Part shown: in pieces, positions 19,208 to 32,560 of the stretch
How the letters are laid out: each line of letters begins with the position of its first letter
How positions within the stretch are numbered: the stretch's first letter is position 1
Assembly: GCA_040285825.1 (NCBI GenBank)
Contig: JAUPSS010000002.1
Span: forward strand, 806,001-870,000
Source: Eukaryota sp. TZLM1-RC
Lineage: Eukaryota > Metamonada: BaSk clade
Length of the DNA: 64,000 bases
Reading direction: 5' to 3'
Made by a program: the position numbers and the translations under genes
Notes under the pieces: generated by a model
What the model was told of the DNA's origin: nothing
Seen by the model: the letters and a program-made list of their open reading frames with translations, nothing else
The model's database searches: none

Positions 19208-22200
19208 AAGACTAAACTTTACTTGACAAAATAAAAACTTTAAAAACATAATTTATACCGCAAAAAGCTAATTAAACTGTAGATCATCAGTCTCAGACAA
19301 ATCAGAAACTACAGAAGCCGCTCTTTTTCTAGGAGCACTGTCAAGAGAACAAGCCAAAGGCTTTAAGCCCCACATTTCAGCATACTCTGTAACAGAACGA
19401 TCAGAGGAAAAGAATCCTGCTCTGGCTGTATTCAGAATAGAAGACTTTACCCAATCATCCTTACGATGCCATTTTGCGTCTACTTGAGCTTGAGCTTCAC
19501 AGTAAGCAGCAAAGTCCTGGCATACAAGGTAATGATCGTTACTGCCGCGAATACTATCTACAAGAGGTTGGAAATCATTTCCAAATCTACCTGAACAAAC
19601 TTCATTCAATACTCTAGCTAGTCGGGAATCAAGAGCAGGAGCAGTTCCTTCGCAAACTCTTTTTCTCATGTTGGCAATCTCGTGAGTTCGAAGACCGAAT
19701 ATAAACATATTTTCTTGACCAGCTTTATCAGCAATTTCAATGTTAGCTCCATCCATTGTTCCAATGACGAGAGCTCCATTGAGAGAAGCCTTCATATTTC
19801 CAGTACCTGAAGCTTCTGTTGATGCAGTACTAATTTGTTCAGAAAGATCAGTGGCTGGCATAATTACTTCAGCAAGAGACACTCCATAAGAGGGAATGAA
19901 GGCAACCTTGAGTAAATCACCAACATCAGGATCATTATTGACAATATTGGCCACTCCAGTAATCAATTTAATAATACGTTTGGCTTGAACATAGGCAGCA
20001 GCTGCCTTACCAGAAAACACCACCACTCTAGGAACCATGACATTTCTGGCAGAGGCAGGATCGTCCTTAATGATCAAATACCGGTGAATGACATAGAGAA
20101 TATTCATAAATTGGCGCTTGTATTCGTGAATTCTTTTAACTTGTACATCAAAAAGAGCTTCAGAATTAACAGAAATTCCACAGGTATTTCTAATCAACTT
20201 GACTAATTTTCTCTTTGCCACTTGACGGCAATTAATCCACTGCTTCCTAAACTTGGCGTCATCAGCTAATGGTTCTAATTTCTTAAGCAAGATGGGTTTA
20301 TTCAAGAAATCCTCAGAACCAACAACTTGAGTAATCAACTCAGTTAAAGCAGGATTACAAACTTTTAACCACCTTCTAAAGGTAACTCCATTGGTGATAC
20401 CAACAAACTTGGATTCTCCCATATACTCAACAAACTGAGAGAAAATTGATTCCTTCATTAATTGCGCATGAACCTGGGCAACACCATTTACCTTAACCGA
20501 AGTCACAACAGCTAAATGGGCCATACGGACATAACGTTCACCACTTTCATCAATGATAGAAAGATTAGCCAAAAGACGATCAGTATCAGTCTGAGACAAG
20601 TTCTTTTGAATGCAGAAAGCACGGACTTGTTCTAAATGTTCATGGTTAATTAGATAAATAATTTGTAAATGTCTAGGTAGTAAATATTCAAAGAAATGAA
20701 CAGGCCATTTCTCCAAAGCTTCACTCATTAAAGTATGGTTAGTATAAAAGAAGAATTCTTTTGTGATTTCCCAAGCTTCTGGCCAATCTAACCCCTTGAC
20801 ATCAACCAATTGCCTCATTAGTTCAGGAATAGCAAGAACTGGGTGGGTATCGTTTAATTGAACGCAGTGGAACTTTGGAAGTTCAGAGAGGGGTCTGTGG
20901 AGAGTGGAGAAACGATTCAAAATATCACTTATTGATGCACAAGTAAAGAAATACTGTTGCTTTAATCGTAACTGACGTCCCTGAATGGTAGAATCATCAG
21001 GGTAGAGTACAGAAGTTAGATTCTCAGCTTCCATTTGTTGACGGACTGAAGCAAAGTAATCACCGTGCTTAAAAAGCCTGGAGATCAAACCCCGTGGGAG
21101 CCCTGGCGGCCCATAACCGAAGATTAAGAACATTATCAGTCTTGAACCCAGGAACAAAGGCATCATAAGCAACTGCTCTGACACAAGTAGCTCCTTGCCA
21201 ATCATAAACAGTTTTACCGTTTTCTTCTCTTTTAATTACTTGACCACCAAAATGAACAGGGTATTGAACATCAATTCTTTCCTGAAGATCATCTCCATAA
21301 TTAAGCCAATATTCTGGTACTTCTACCTGCTCACCATTCTCGATAAGTTGTTTAAACATACCATAACTATAGCGGAGTCCATATCCCCAGCAAGGGTGGT
21401 TGGTAGTAGCTAACGAGTCAATGAAACAGGCAGCTAAGCGACCAAGACCTCCATTACCAAGTCCGGCATCATGTTCATTCTCAACAACATGTTCGAGGGA
21501 AACTCCGAGGTTTTCCAAAACTTCAGCATACTTGTCTTTGAGTTCAAGGTTGACGAGGGAGTTGGTGAGGGCACGTCCCATGAGCCATTCAAGAGAGAGG
21601 TAGTTGGCAAATTTGGAATTTGCACGTATGAAATGTTCTTGGGTTGCATTCCATCTGTCTACAAGACGGTCACGGACGGAAAAGGCAGTAGACATGAACG
21701 CAGAGAAGTTATCAACAGAGGAAAGAGTACGGCCACAGTAGTATTTGAGAGCATCAACTATGTCTTGTCTAATGGTGTCGCTGCCAGAATCTTTGACACC
21801 GGAGAGAGAGTCGTGGAGGAGAGGGGTCGCTTGAACGAAAGAAGAGCTCTCATTGGTTTTGACGCTCGAATCTCCACCTATTATGATGGGGAAAGAAGGA
21901 GGAGAAGGAGAGGGAAATACAGCGTTGGATGCTGGATATCTAGGGGGAACATTCACTGCTATTAGTGTGGGAGCTAGGCATACTGTTGAAAGTCGTAGAG
22001 AAGAATGATGAAGAAAATATCGTTTTTCTTCAAGATTCTGATAGAGATTTGTCGTCAATATTGTTTTCAGCTGAGTGGTATTAAACTACAATCATTCGTT
22101 CTTTTCTAGATTCAAAGGAAAGAGATGTGTTACCTTCTTGGCTGACAATTTGTTTATATTATCACTAGGAAAGGGTGCAACTGTTTGCGTGGTCTCCAAA

Positions 22201-22715
22201 ACGTTCAACACAATATTCCTTGTACGCTTTTGTGATGGACATAAAGCTCAATGTTGTAACTAAAATCTCAAACATTACTTTTGTTTTGGATAATGCCTTT
22301 TTGTCTTTTAATCAACAGCACATCTTTAGCTTTTTCAACGCTTTTCACGGTTGAGAACACAGACATTGCAGTTACTCAATCTAGTTTTGGCAGTATGGGT
22401 GAAATAAAGTAAAGAATTAAGTTTACAATGGATTTAATAGATATATTGTGAATGCAAATAGTTTAAAGTTGTAAGCTATTCCTGATCGATAAAGTAAGTT
22501 TCTTGGCTTTATTCACAAAATGTTTGACAGCTTTGATGTTTATTCAAATAACACATGGCACCCTGACAAATCAAATTTGGCAACAGTGTCACGTTCTGAA
22601 AATGGTTAGTTGCAAAGTGTCATTTTTTGGGTGAGTTGGATTGTGTCATCGCCAATCAACCATTGAGAACTACACGCTGTTTCACAATTGACAATAGCAT
22701 AGATTTAATAAAGAT
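19208..22715 (-). repeat. Inverted duplication, arm 1 (glycogen phosphorylase unit)
   Basis: The reverse complement of this segment matches 42089-45598 almost base for base. Similarity starts sharply in the 3' flank (after GTTTAGTCTT) and ends in the 5' flank (after TTTAATAAAGAT). Coding differences are a handful of single bases and homopolymer-length changes. The upstream noncoding part has visibly more substitutions, for example TCACGTTCTG versus TCAGGTTCTG. The arms are about 3.5 kb with about 19 kb between them. Confidence 0.95.
19268..21981 (-). CDS. Glycogen phosphorylase, copy 1 (frameshifted)
   Basis: Glycogen/starch phosphorylase (GT35) releases glucose-1-phosphate from alpha-1,4-glucan using phosphate and pyridoxal phosphate. 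This copy has the family N-terminal region ([39 protein letters not shown]), the [20 protein letters not shown] block, [14 protein letters not shown], and the cofactor segment [16 protein letters not shown] with the PLP lysine. It is about 904 aa, a usual length. One extra T at about 21070 (five versus four in copy 2) shifts the frame after [10 protein letters not shown]. An extra C close to the start (TCCCAC versus TCCAC) removes the ATG 21981 frame, although an alternative upstream frame stays open. Both changes are in homopolymers and may be assembly errors. Confidence 0.93.
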
Positions 22716-23100
22716 TGATCAATTTCCTGACTATATTCTCCCATATTCTGGATGTTTAAACTCTTTGTTTTCAAACAACATTAAATAACCTTTGCTATAA
22801 ATTTTGAAAACGGTGAAATTACTGTGAACAATGGCTACAATGGCGATATTTTAATATGATAACAATGAATTGGATTTGGACCGAATACCATTCTCAATCA
22901 GTAGTTGCTTAAACATATGATGGAGACCAAGCCAAAATTTCACCAATTTGAGGGGAAAACAGCATGAGACAATCAAAAAAAGGGTCTGTTTCCATAACTT
23001 TTCCGTTTGCAATGAGAGCGAATATTGTAGAACTTTATTAGAAAGATCTCGAAAGAAATTCAGGACAAAAAGGTTAAACAAAAACAAGAAATCTTGAAGA
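22716..23100. other. Intergenic, no gene seen
   Basis: The 3' flank of the DEAD-box gene. The minus-strand frame here is only an alternative frame of that gene's end. Confidence 0.5.
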
Positions 23101-24948
<1,848 letters not shown>

Positions 24949-24983
24949 CTTTCTTTTTTTTTTAAATTTAATTTTATTCAAAA

Positions 24984-26505
24984 CCTAAAAATTTATTGAA
25001 TTTGCACACTTGATTAAATTAAATCATAACTAATGGGACGACTATCATTAAACCAAGATTTCCTCTACAAAATCTTGATTTGCTTGCTGTCTAGCTAAAG
25101 CTTCTCTAATTCGATTGAAAAACCGCGGTAATCTATTAACAATGGCAAATTGAATCCGTGAACGCCATAAAAAAAATATCAAATCTTTTCATTGTTTTTT
25201 CTTTCACCATTTTTTGGAAGTCATCCAAAAAAAGTTTCTGCTTCAACTGATAATCTTCCATTTATCGAAAATGGAAAAGCAATAAAAACCAGCTGTGTAT
25301 TTCTATCGATATTTGCATCTTCAATTTCTTTATCATATTTTTTATGTTTTTCTTTTGCTTTAAAAATCCAGAGCAGCCACAGGATTAAGTTTTCTTCTGT
25401 GAACCAAAGTATCGTTTGCAACATTACATGAGACAAAGTCAACAATAGCTTCAGAATTATCAATCCAATCACAGTATACATCACCTCTATCATCAGAACC
25501 AAAATTATTCAGAGAAAGTGTTTCTTTCAGCAGGGGCTCTTTGATACACGATATCCTTGCAGTTTGTGCCATATTGAAAACAGTGTCTCTAACAGCATCA
25601 TGTAATGAAGAACGATAAGTTATCAATTTAGAGCAATTTAGAGCATGGCGCAAAGTGAGTTGAGGTGAATTCGAACAAATACATTTTTCTTTTGATAATA
25701 ATTGGTTAATGGGGATGTTCAAATATAATCTCATTTTTGTTACAAATGCTTCATTAGTAGCACACAATCCAAATCTTCGTGGTACAATGGTTACAAAAAG
25801 TGAAGAATCTGACACCTTGTTTTCACAAACACCCTTTTCCAATAACAATGAGTGAAGATCTTGATTTAAAACAGCCGAGCTGCAAATATTATTATAAAGA
25901 TCTTTTTCATACATTCCAGTCAATCTTTTCTGTAATGTTCGAAGAGTGTACTTCAAATTTAAAACATTTTTTCTGGAATATTGCCATTGAATGATTGGGG
26001 AAAACATCGACCCCATTTTTCTACATCAATTCTTGAAATTTCTTCATTTAATGCAAAAACAGTGGAACTTTGCGTTGTCATCAATAAATCTTCCCAATCT
26101 GCAAATCTTTCGGAGAACTCAAAGATTGCATTTCTGCATCCACCAACAAAAAGCACACGAGGTAAGAATAGAAGCCTTCGTCCACCCTAAACCACCATAT
26201 TGTGGACTAAGGTAAGCATGATCTGGAATTTGAAACATTTTACATCCCAGTAATTGAGACAGAACTTTTGCACGTAACTCATTAAACTTTTGAGCCAAAG
26301 GTCTAGTGACGAGAGGATTTGTAGATCGAAATATATGATTAAAATTGGAACTAAAACACAGTCTTATAATGGTAAATTTGATGTGTTTTTTTATATCTAA
26401 ATTCATCATTCGGTCAATTTTGTCAGAAATTGAGTTCAACTTTTCAAACAATTTTTTGGTAATTTCATCATTATTTCCTAAAAACGAACCCAAATGACGA
26501 ATAGC
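24984..26505 (-). mobile_element. 5'-truncated LINE (family 1), near-identical to part of 53033-54560
   Basis: Minus-strand frames 26119-26493, 25360-26016 and 25221-25502 together cover the post-RT part of the polyprotein: the LGNNDEITKKLFEKLN region, HAYLSPQYGGLGWTKAS, the zinc block CSNSPQLTLRHALNC and the endonuclease SDDRGDVYCDWID. It is split by single-base indels, for example an extra A in the run at 26150. It shares variant bases with the 53033-56288 copy (3' end ACTTGATTAAATTAAATC), so the two are recent sisters. The 5' truncation at 26505 abuts another LINE. Confidence 0.9.
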
Positions 26506-27960
26506 CTATAAATCAAAACCTATAAATCAACATCTAAAAAATCCATCTCTCCCAAAACAAAAACACTAGATGCAACTCTCTCATAGTGAGATCCAAGAGA
26601 AAGCAAAGCATCAGAAACCATCTTCAACATCCCCTTAAAAATAGAAAACACAATTCTATTTTGCCAAAACAATCTGTTGAAATATCTGCCAGTTCTTCAC
26701 TTTACAATCATTTCAAAATCATCCAAAAAACGTAAAGCAGTTGGTGCAAATGAACCAAAAAGGGAAAATACAAATGGATACAAATTGTATTTTGCATGCT
26801 GTAGACGGGCCAATTTGGACAAAGGTTCATTGTATTTTTTGAATTTAAAATTTTCAGCATTTGAAAGGGGATTATGAATTTCAGAATTAACAAGCCTTTC
26901 AGTTGAGGCATTACAAGGATCAACAGACATTACATCCAATAAAATGAAGCTTCCATCTAATCCAGGTAATATGACATCACCTCTATTATTCTTATGAAAA
27001 TCATTTTCAGCATCAAACAGATTTGACAACAAAGGTTCCAAGAAGGATTCAATTCTAAGAGATTTACACATACAATATAACTAGTCTCTTACAGCATCAT
27101 GAACCTTGCTTCTAAAAGTAATAAAATGTTTACAATTTAACAAATGAGTAGTTGTAATTTCTCGAGAACATTTACAAATTAAATTATGAGGTAAATTATC
27201 AGGCCAGATAAAGGAACGAAATCTCATATTCAGAGTCCAAGCAGAATCGGATAAGAGAGTACCATAAACTTGTGGAATTGTTGTTACTAAGGCAGAAGAA
27301 GTACTGTCACACATATCTTGTAAAAGATTTGCAAAAGCGGGATTCTTTTTCTTGGCCAAGCCAAGTCTAACATCAAAATCCAAGCTTTCAAAAATCTTTG
27401 ACAATTTTTGTTGAAGCTTTTTACAGCAAAACTGTAAATTAAATAGAGATCGGTTTGGAATTTCTTGAATTGATTGAGGAAAACATTTGGTCCAAATTTG
27501 TGGCGGTAATTTTTCAAGTTCACAAGATAACTCATACAAATAGGGACTACAATTGGGGACTAACAGATGAGAATCATCAGGAAATCTACGAGAAAATTCA
27601 TAAATAAAATTTTTGCCACCACCCAAGAATGCTGATTGACACAAAATTGAAGATTTAGTAAAACCAATACCACCCAAATTTGCTGAAGAAAATAAATGGC
27701 TTTTCAACATTCCTGGTTCTACATCCAATAAATCAGCAAAAAATTCTGTTCTCAATGAATTAAAAGAACGACAAAAATCTAATGCTAGGGAAGGAGCACA
27801 AGATCTCAAAATGTGGGTTATTCTCCCAGTGTAGCAAATTTTAATGTCCTTTTCTGCTTTTTGTTTAGGAACTGTAAGTGCAAATCCAAATGCATTTGCC
27901 AAACCTACATTGGAAATCCATTCTTCATTACAACTCCAGACACTATTGAGCTGCCACATC
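26506..27960 (-). mobile_element. 5'-truncated LINE (family 2)
   Basis: Frame 27081-27959 (292 aa) starts after the RT core. It contains LGGIGFTKSSILCQSAFLGG, then LPPQIWTKCFPQSIQEIPNR, the zinc block CKCSREITTTHLLNC and HDAVRD, then a single stop. Frame 26697-27071 continues with MCKSLRIESFLEPLLSNLFD and the endonuclease signature NNRGDVILPGLDGSFILLDV. The architecture is the same as family 1, but the protein is clearly divergent. It joins Fanzor copy D at its 5' end and the family 1 LINE at its 3' end, giving three nested or abutting insertions. Confidence 0.85.
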
Positions 27961-27962
27961 GT

Positions 27963-30211
27963 TTAAGATGGACTGATATTTTCTTCTACAGAGATCATCC
28001 TGACTACTCCCTTTTGAGTTCCTCCCTGTCTTCTTTTAGCACCCGATGAGGATGTGCTTGTTCCAGGAACTGGCGATGGACAGTTTCTTCTGTTGTGGCC
28101 TTCTTCGCGACATAAACCACATCTTCTCGGTTTTTTGTCCTTCTCAGCAGTCTTCTTTTTCTGATCTCTCTGCGAAGCAGATGATCCATTTTCGAAATCT
28201 TTTGTTTGAGTTTTTGGTCTCTCGAAAATGGATGGTCTACCTTCACCGTTGATTGCAGATGTGATAATGGAATATATAGTTATGGCAGAGTTGAAGTCTC
28301 TATTCCAATGCGTGCTGCATGTCTGACACTTCACTAAACCCCACGGTGTTGATTTTGCTGTTTCTTCTAGTGAATCCTTCTGTTCATCCTTTTCTTGTTG
28401 AAAATCTTTTTTTCTAGTAGGATTGTTTTGATTCAATAAATCAATTCCTTGTTTTAACTTTATTGCTTTTTCTTTTTAGTTGTCGTTTGCCCTTAGGACC
28501 TAACACTTTACTACTAGAATCATTGACACATTCTCCAAAATTTCCCTTGGCAGCACAACTAGAACAAGATTTACTCGTTCTATATTCATCAACTAGGATC
28601 ATTCGATAACCAAATCTTCTTAATAGTTTGCGAATTTTGGTTCTTCTCATGGTTGTCCTTTTTCCCTTCCTTGTAATTCCTTTCGAGCTCCAGTCATCAT
28701 AACCAATAACTACGTCTTCAGGGGAGCCAAAGGTCAATTTGAATCTTTCCAACATGTTTTTTCACTTCCTCGATTATTCGTATACGTTTGAAATTTTCTT
28801 TTTCTGAAACCATATTTCTTGGTAAAAAATATTCATATGAACATTGTATCGCTCAAATTCCTTGATGTAATGACCAAAATGTTGACTGAAACAAATTTTT
28901 TGTTGACTGTTTGATACAGATAAAGAAAATTGATTTAAAATATCCTGACCTGAGTAATCACCATCATGTAATTGTACGTTCCATTTTTCCGATTTTCTTT
29001 TTTTTCTTTTTTCCGTTGAACGATATTTGGTAATTTTTCTGTCAAATTGGCGTTCACCGGTAGTATATTTGAACGTGTTCCACCAGTGTTTGGGTTCCAG
29101 CCGTGCATAATCAGAGTCAGAGTTAGAATAGGTTGATAGATTTTGTAATTGTTTCTTTCTTCTTTTAATACCTTTGCGTTTTTTGCTTCTGATTTCTGGA
29201 AGTTGTCTTTTTTTATAGAACACATTTTGTGAAATTTGTTCTGGGGTAATAGTTACAGCAGGATTTGGAGAAACACAGTGCATTAAATCGTACTCGTTAG
29301 GCTCAATGGTAACTATTCTTCTATCTTTTACCTTCAACTTCTCGACATTTTCAGCAGGCAAGGAATGTATCTATCGCTCTGCTACGCAAACGTCTTGGAA
29401 GTAAAATTTTTGAAAACATTCCCATTTTCATCAACCAGGTCTTTACGAATTAAGACCACTGAACAAGCAATCTCGTCTGTTATAATTGAGGAGAATTTCA
29501 ATTGAAAGCAACCTTTAGTCTCCTGTTTGTAAAAATCTAATACCTTATCAGTTAGTATTTTGGCAAAAACTGATGATCTTATGTCATCTGCTCTCCCTTT
29601 GAACTTGCTAAATCTTTCATTGAGCCAATGAGTATCGAGTCTTATATGCTGTGGAATCAATGTAGTTGTCAATGGAAAAGGATTACTGACTGACAAAGGT
29701 TTGCCATCCTGGGAACAGAATGATTGAATGGTTCTGTTAATATATATAGCATGAGACAGAAATTGCAATGGCTTGGCTGATTGAGTATAATTAAGATTTT
29801 TACCCTTAATTAAAGGTGGAATTAAACAATGTTTCACATAAGCAAAACACTTCAAAGTCATCTCTGACTGGGAAAAGGGAAAAACAATGTGATCATTGAT
29901 AGGAAGTTCATCAAGGTTTCGACCGATAATGGTTTCCCTGACTTTGTTGAGTTTGGTCAATATTTCTTTCTTCAAATGGTTTTCCTGAATTCGTAGTGGT
30001 CGGAACTTCTTCAAGGTGATAATGTTTAACCAGCGCAAAACGTATTCATGAAAGTGTTTGCTGAGATATTATTGCCATAATTAATGGCAATTTGTTTGGC
30101 TGTGTAGTGCGAAACTCGATTCAATGATGTATTATCTGGAAATTGAATCCTTCTTTGACCAAGCTCATTATTAAGATTTTGTAGAATTGGATGAAAGAAA
30201 TTCAGGTAATT
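27963..30211 (-). pseudogene. Fanzor copy D, divergent, with C-terminal zinc knuckle; disrupted by a gypsy insertion
   Basis: Five minus-strand segments form one Fanzor-like protein: 30026-30211 (FHPILQNLNNELGQRRI), 29382-30038 (helical domain, HIRLDTHWLNERFSKFKGRA), 28774-29361, 28441-28755 and 27963-28436. RuvC-I reads RIVTIEPNEYDLMHC, with Glu where copies A-C have the catalytic Asp. The basic bridge is RKGIKRRKKQLQ. GYDDWSS and VDEYRTSKSCSSC carry the alternative glutamate and first zinc Cys pair. VKCQTC and HWNRDFNSAITIYSII give the second pair and an intact RuvC-III RD. After the usual tail (GEGRPSIFERPK) the frame continues about 75 residues with a CCHC knuckle (CGLCREEGHNRRNC). Breaks fall mostly in A or T runs. 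The N-terminus continues beyond the gypsy element at 35393. Confidence 0.8.
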
Positions 30212-30317
30212 TGTAGGTATCTCACTAGTGAGTACCTTTATATAGAATGACATTTAATAAAATTAACTTTATCTTAACTCCCTTTACATCCAGCTAGCAT
30301 AATGCCCAACGGCAACA
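30212..30317 (+). repeat. Left LTR, 106 bp
   Basis: Starts TGTAGGTATCTCACTAGTGA and ends CCCAACGGCAACA. It contains a TATATAGAATGACATTTAAT segment likely to hold the promoter. The gag ATG at 30302 lies inside the LTR. Confidence 0.95.
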
Positions 30318-32560
30318 ATAATTATTGTGCGTATCAGGCACCATTAACAGCAAACAGCAACAGCGCTGTAGACACCCAAAAGATGTCTGGGGTATGTCAG
30401 ACATCTGTCAGAGGAGACCCTTCTAACCCTCCTCTCAACAACTCATCTTCTTCGAGTTCAATGGCAACTCCAGAAAAGGATTCGAGTTCGGGCGAAAAAG
30501 GCCTCACTCCTCCTCAGGTTACGGGTACGGGTGTAATCCACCCCACTCCCCCCCCCAACAAATAGATTCGAGGCTAGACACCTCCACTGCTTCAGGTTCG
30601 GGTTTAAGCCCCACCAAGAATCAAATTTCGGCGCAAAACGTCCAATTAAATCAGCGAGGTAAAGTTACGGCGCAAGGCGCCCAATATGTCCACTCGTCGG
30701 CGAATACCGCCCTCGCGACGACACCAAAGGTCAATTTCGACCTACCTCCAGCTCCCTCCCAAGAGATACAAGAGTTACTCTTGGCACTCACTATGAGTAA
30801 GGAAGAAATGGAAAAGAAGGAACCAACGGACTTCATAGAGTCCCTGGACGAATCAATATACCCGCAGTGTGAAAACACTGTCGTCGTAAAAACTCTCAAT
30901 GAGACGATTTAGGGAGCTCAGGAAATCCCCATACAACCGTCAGTGTTGAAAGAGGCAATTGAGCTTTTAGACAAGGAAGCCATGAGTTGAGCACACGGCC
31001 CGCAGAGCGAAGAATGAGACTCTCGCCTCTCGACACAGAATACAAAAATATAATGGCAAAACCTCGCACAGAACGTGACGATTTTTTGGGGAATAACGCC
31101 ACCCTCGATAACAAAGGATTCAGAATTCGGTGGTTAGAGGTAATGGAAGTTGGTACCGACTTCTCTGGGAAACTAGATAGTCCCGAGAACGTCCGCCTCC
31201 TACCTGACTGGTTCAGAGTTGGTATAGACAAAATTTACGAAGAGCTTAGCGCCCCCGGAGAGGACTATACGGTAGTTAGAGAGGTTCATGAATACTACCC
31301 AGTCTCACATAGACCAAATTACGTTGAAATGAGACCAGCCTCACAACCTTTCAGGCTCATATATGAAGAATTAGGGGTCACTTATAGACGAGATGATATA
31401 AACATGACGACAGCAGTCGTTTCCACATACAGGTCTCCTCCTAATAACAGGAACCTCCAAACAGGCGATTCATGGGTACAGAACAAGGTTTTCACCTTCA
31501 CCCCCATCATTGGTTTAGAGAATACAGCTTTCAAGAGCATCAGGCCTTTCCGGCCCTCAATTCAACTAAATTTCCAAGATGAATCGAAATCAGTTCAGGA
31601 GCTGCATGTAGACACCTTACCCCAACCAAACACAGGACCAATAGGGTTAGACGTCCTCACAATCCAACCTGGTGATTCATCACAACCGATGGAAGGAGTT
31701 CCACAATCCTCGGTTGATACCACACACACAACGGGACAAGGTCTTAGTTTACAAGATCTACAGGCAACAGGATCTCAACAACAACACAGTCAAAACCTAC
31801 TCGATCCACGCCTCATATTAAATCAAAACTTACAGTCCCATGTTGGTTATCATTACAGAACTAAGGCCATAGAACATGCAACCATACACGAGCCCCTAGA
31901 CTCGAATTCCCTGAAACTCAGATGAAAATAGTACATTTCCTCATGGAATTCGCCCTCTGGGACACAACTGGTAGAGACGGAACTCAAAACGTCGATCAAA
32001 TACAGATCCCACAATCCAGCACCCCTCAACAACAAGAACAAATAACGAAGATGATAAACAGTTTAGCTCAGTTGATCTCAGTACAGAGTGGAGACTCAAC
32101 TCACATTCAGCAACAAATAGACGATTTACAGTCCAAATTGAATAATATGGAAGCACCAAAATTATACAGAATAGATCAAAGCTTCATAAAAAAGATAGGG
32201 GTACCTGTTCACTCTTATGATCTTTTTAGATCAGTCTTATCAACAGTGAATCCCCAGGGAATCTCAGGTTGCATCCATGCCAAAATTATATCTTTCTGGA
32301 AACAACAACAACTCGTGAGCATGGAACCTACAGATGCCGAAATATTATTACTACTGTGTAGAAGCCAGTTCACATCATTACATGACGCAAAATTAGCTCT
32401 TTTTAAACCTAAATTCAACTGGCAAAAGGTAAGTACATCCGCCGACGCAGAAAGAGAATACGTGATTTATATGGAAAATTTTGGAGACATCTTAAGGATG
32501 TGCACATACATATCCGACCCATCGGCCAGAATTGAATTGAATTTTTTTTCTAAGTCAAGC
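30302..32560 (+). pseudogene. gag-like region of the gypsy element
   Basis: The frame opening at ATG 30302 (MPNGNNNYCAYQAPLTANSN) runs through Ser/Pro-rich sequence to a run of nine C at about 30548, where it shifts. The continuation carries NTALATTPKVNFDLPPAPSQ and stops at 30910 and 30986. Frames 30987-31925 and 31922-32617 continue as a capsid-like region (IRWLEVMEVGTDFSGKLDSP; then IHAKIISFWKQQQLVSMEPT and FKPKFNWQKVSTSADAEREY). No zinc knuckle and no aspartic protease was found. The frame runs into the middle of RT at a run of eight T (32542-32549). Confidence 0.65.

Noticed and set aside
21195-21965. Plus-strand frames of 67-164 codons opposite glycogen phosphorylase (also 42840-43610, minus)
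   Set aside because: They are mirror images of the phosphorylase coding strand and are present in both copies only because the copies are near-identical.
22075-22263. 62-codon frame beside the phosphorylase start, conserved in both repeat arms
   Set aside because: It opens with GTG and lacks an ATG. Its conservation is explained by the duplication, and it has no recognisable feature.
25192-26215. Several plus-strand frames in the LINE region (also 49332-49753 and 53817-54253)
   Set aside because: They are antisense to the LINE polyprotein and recur only because the LINE recurs.
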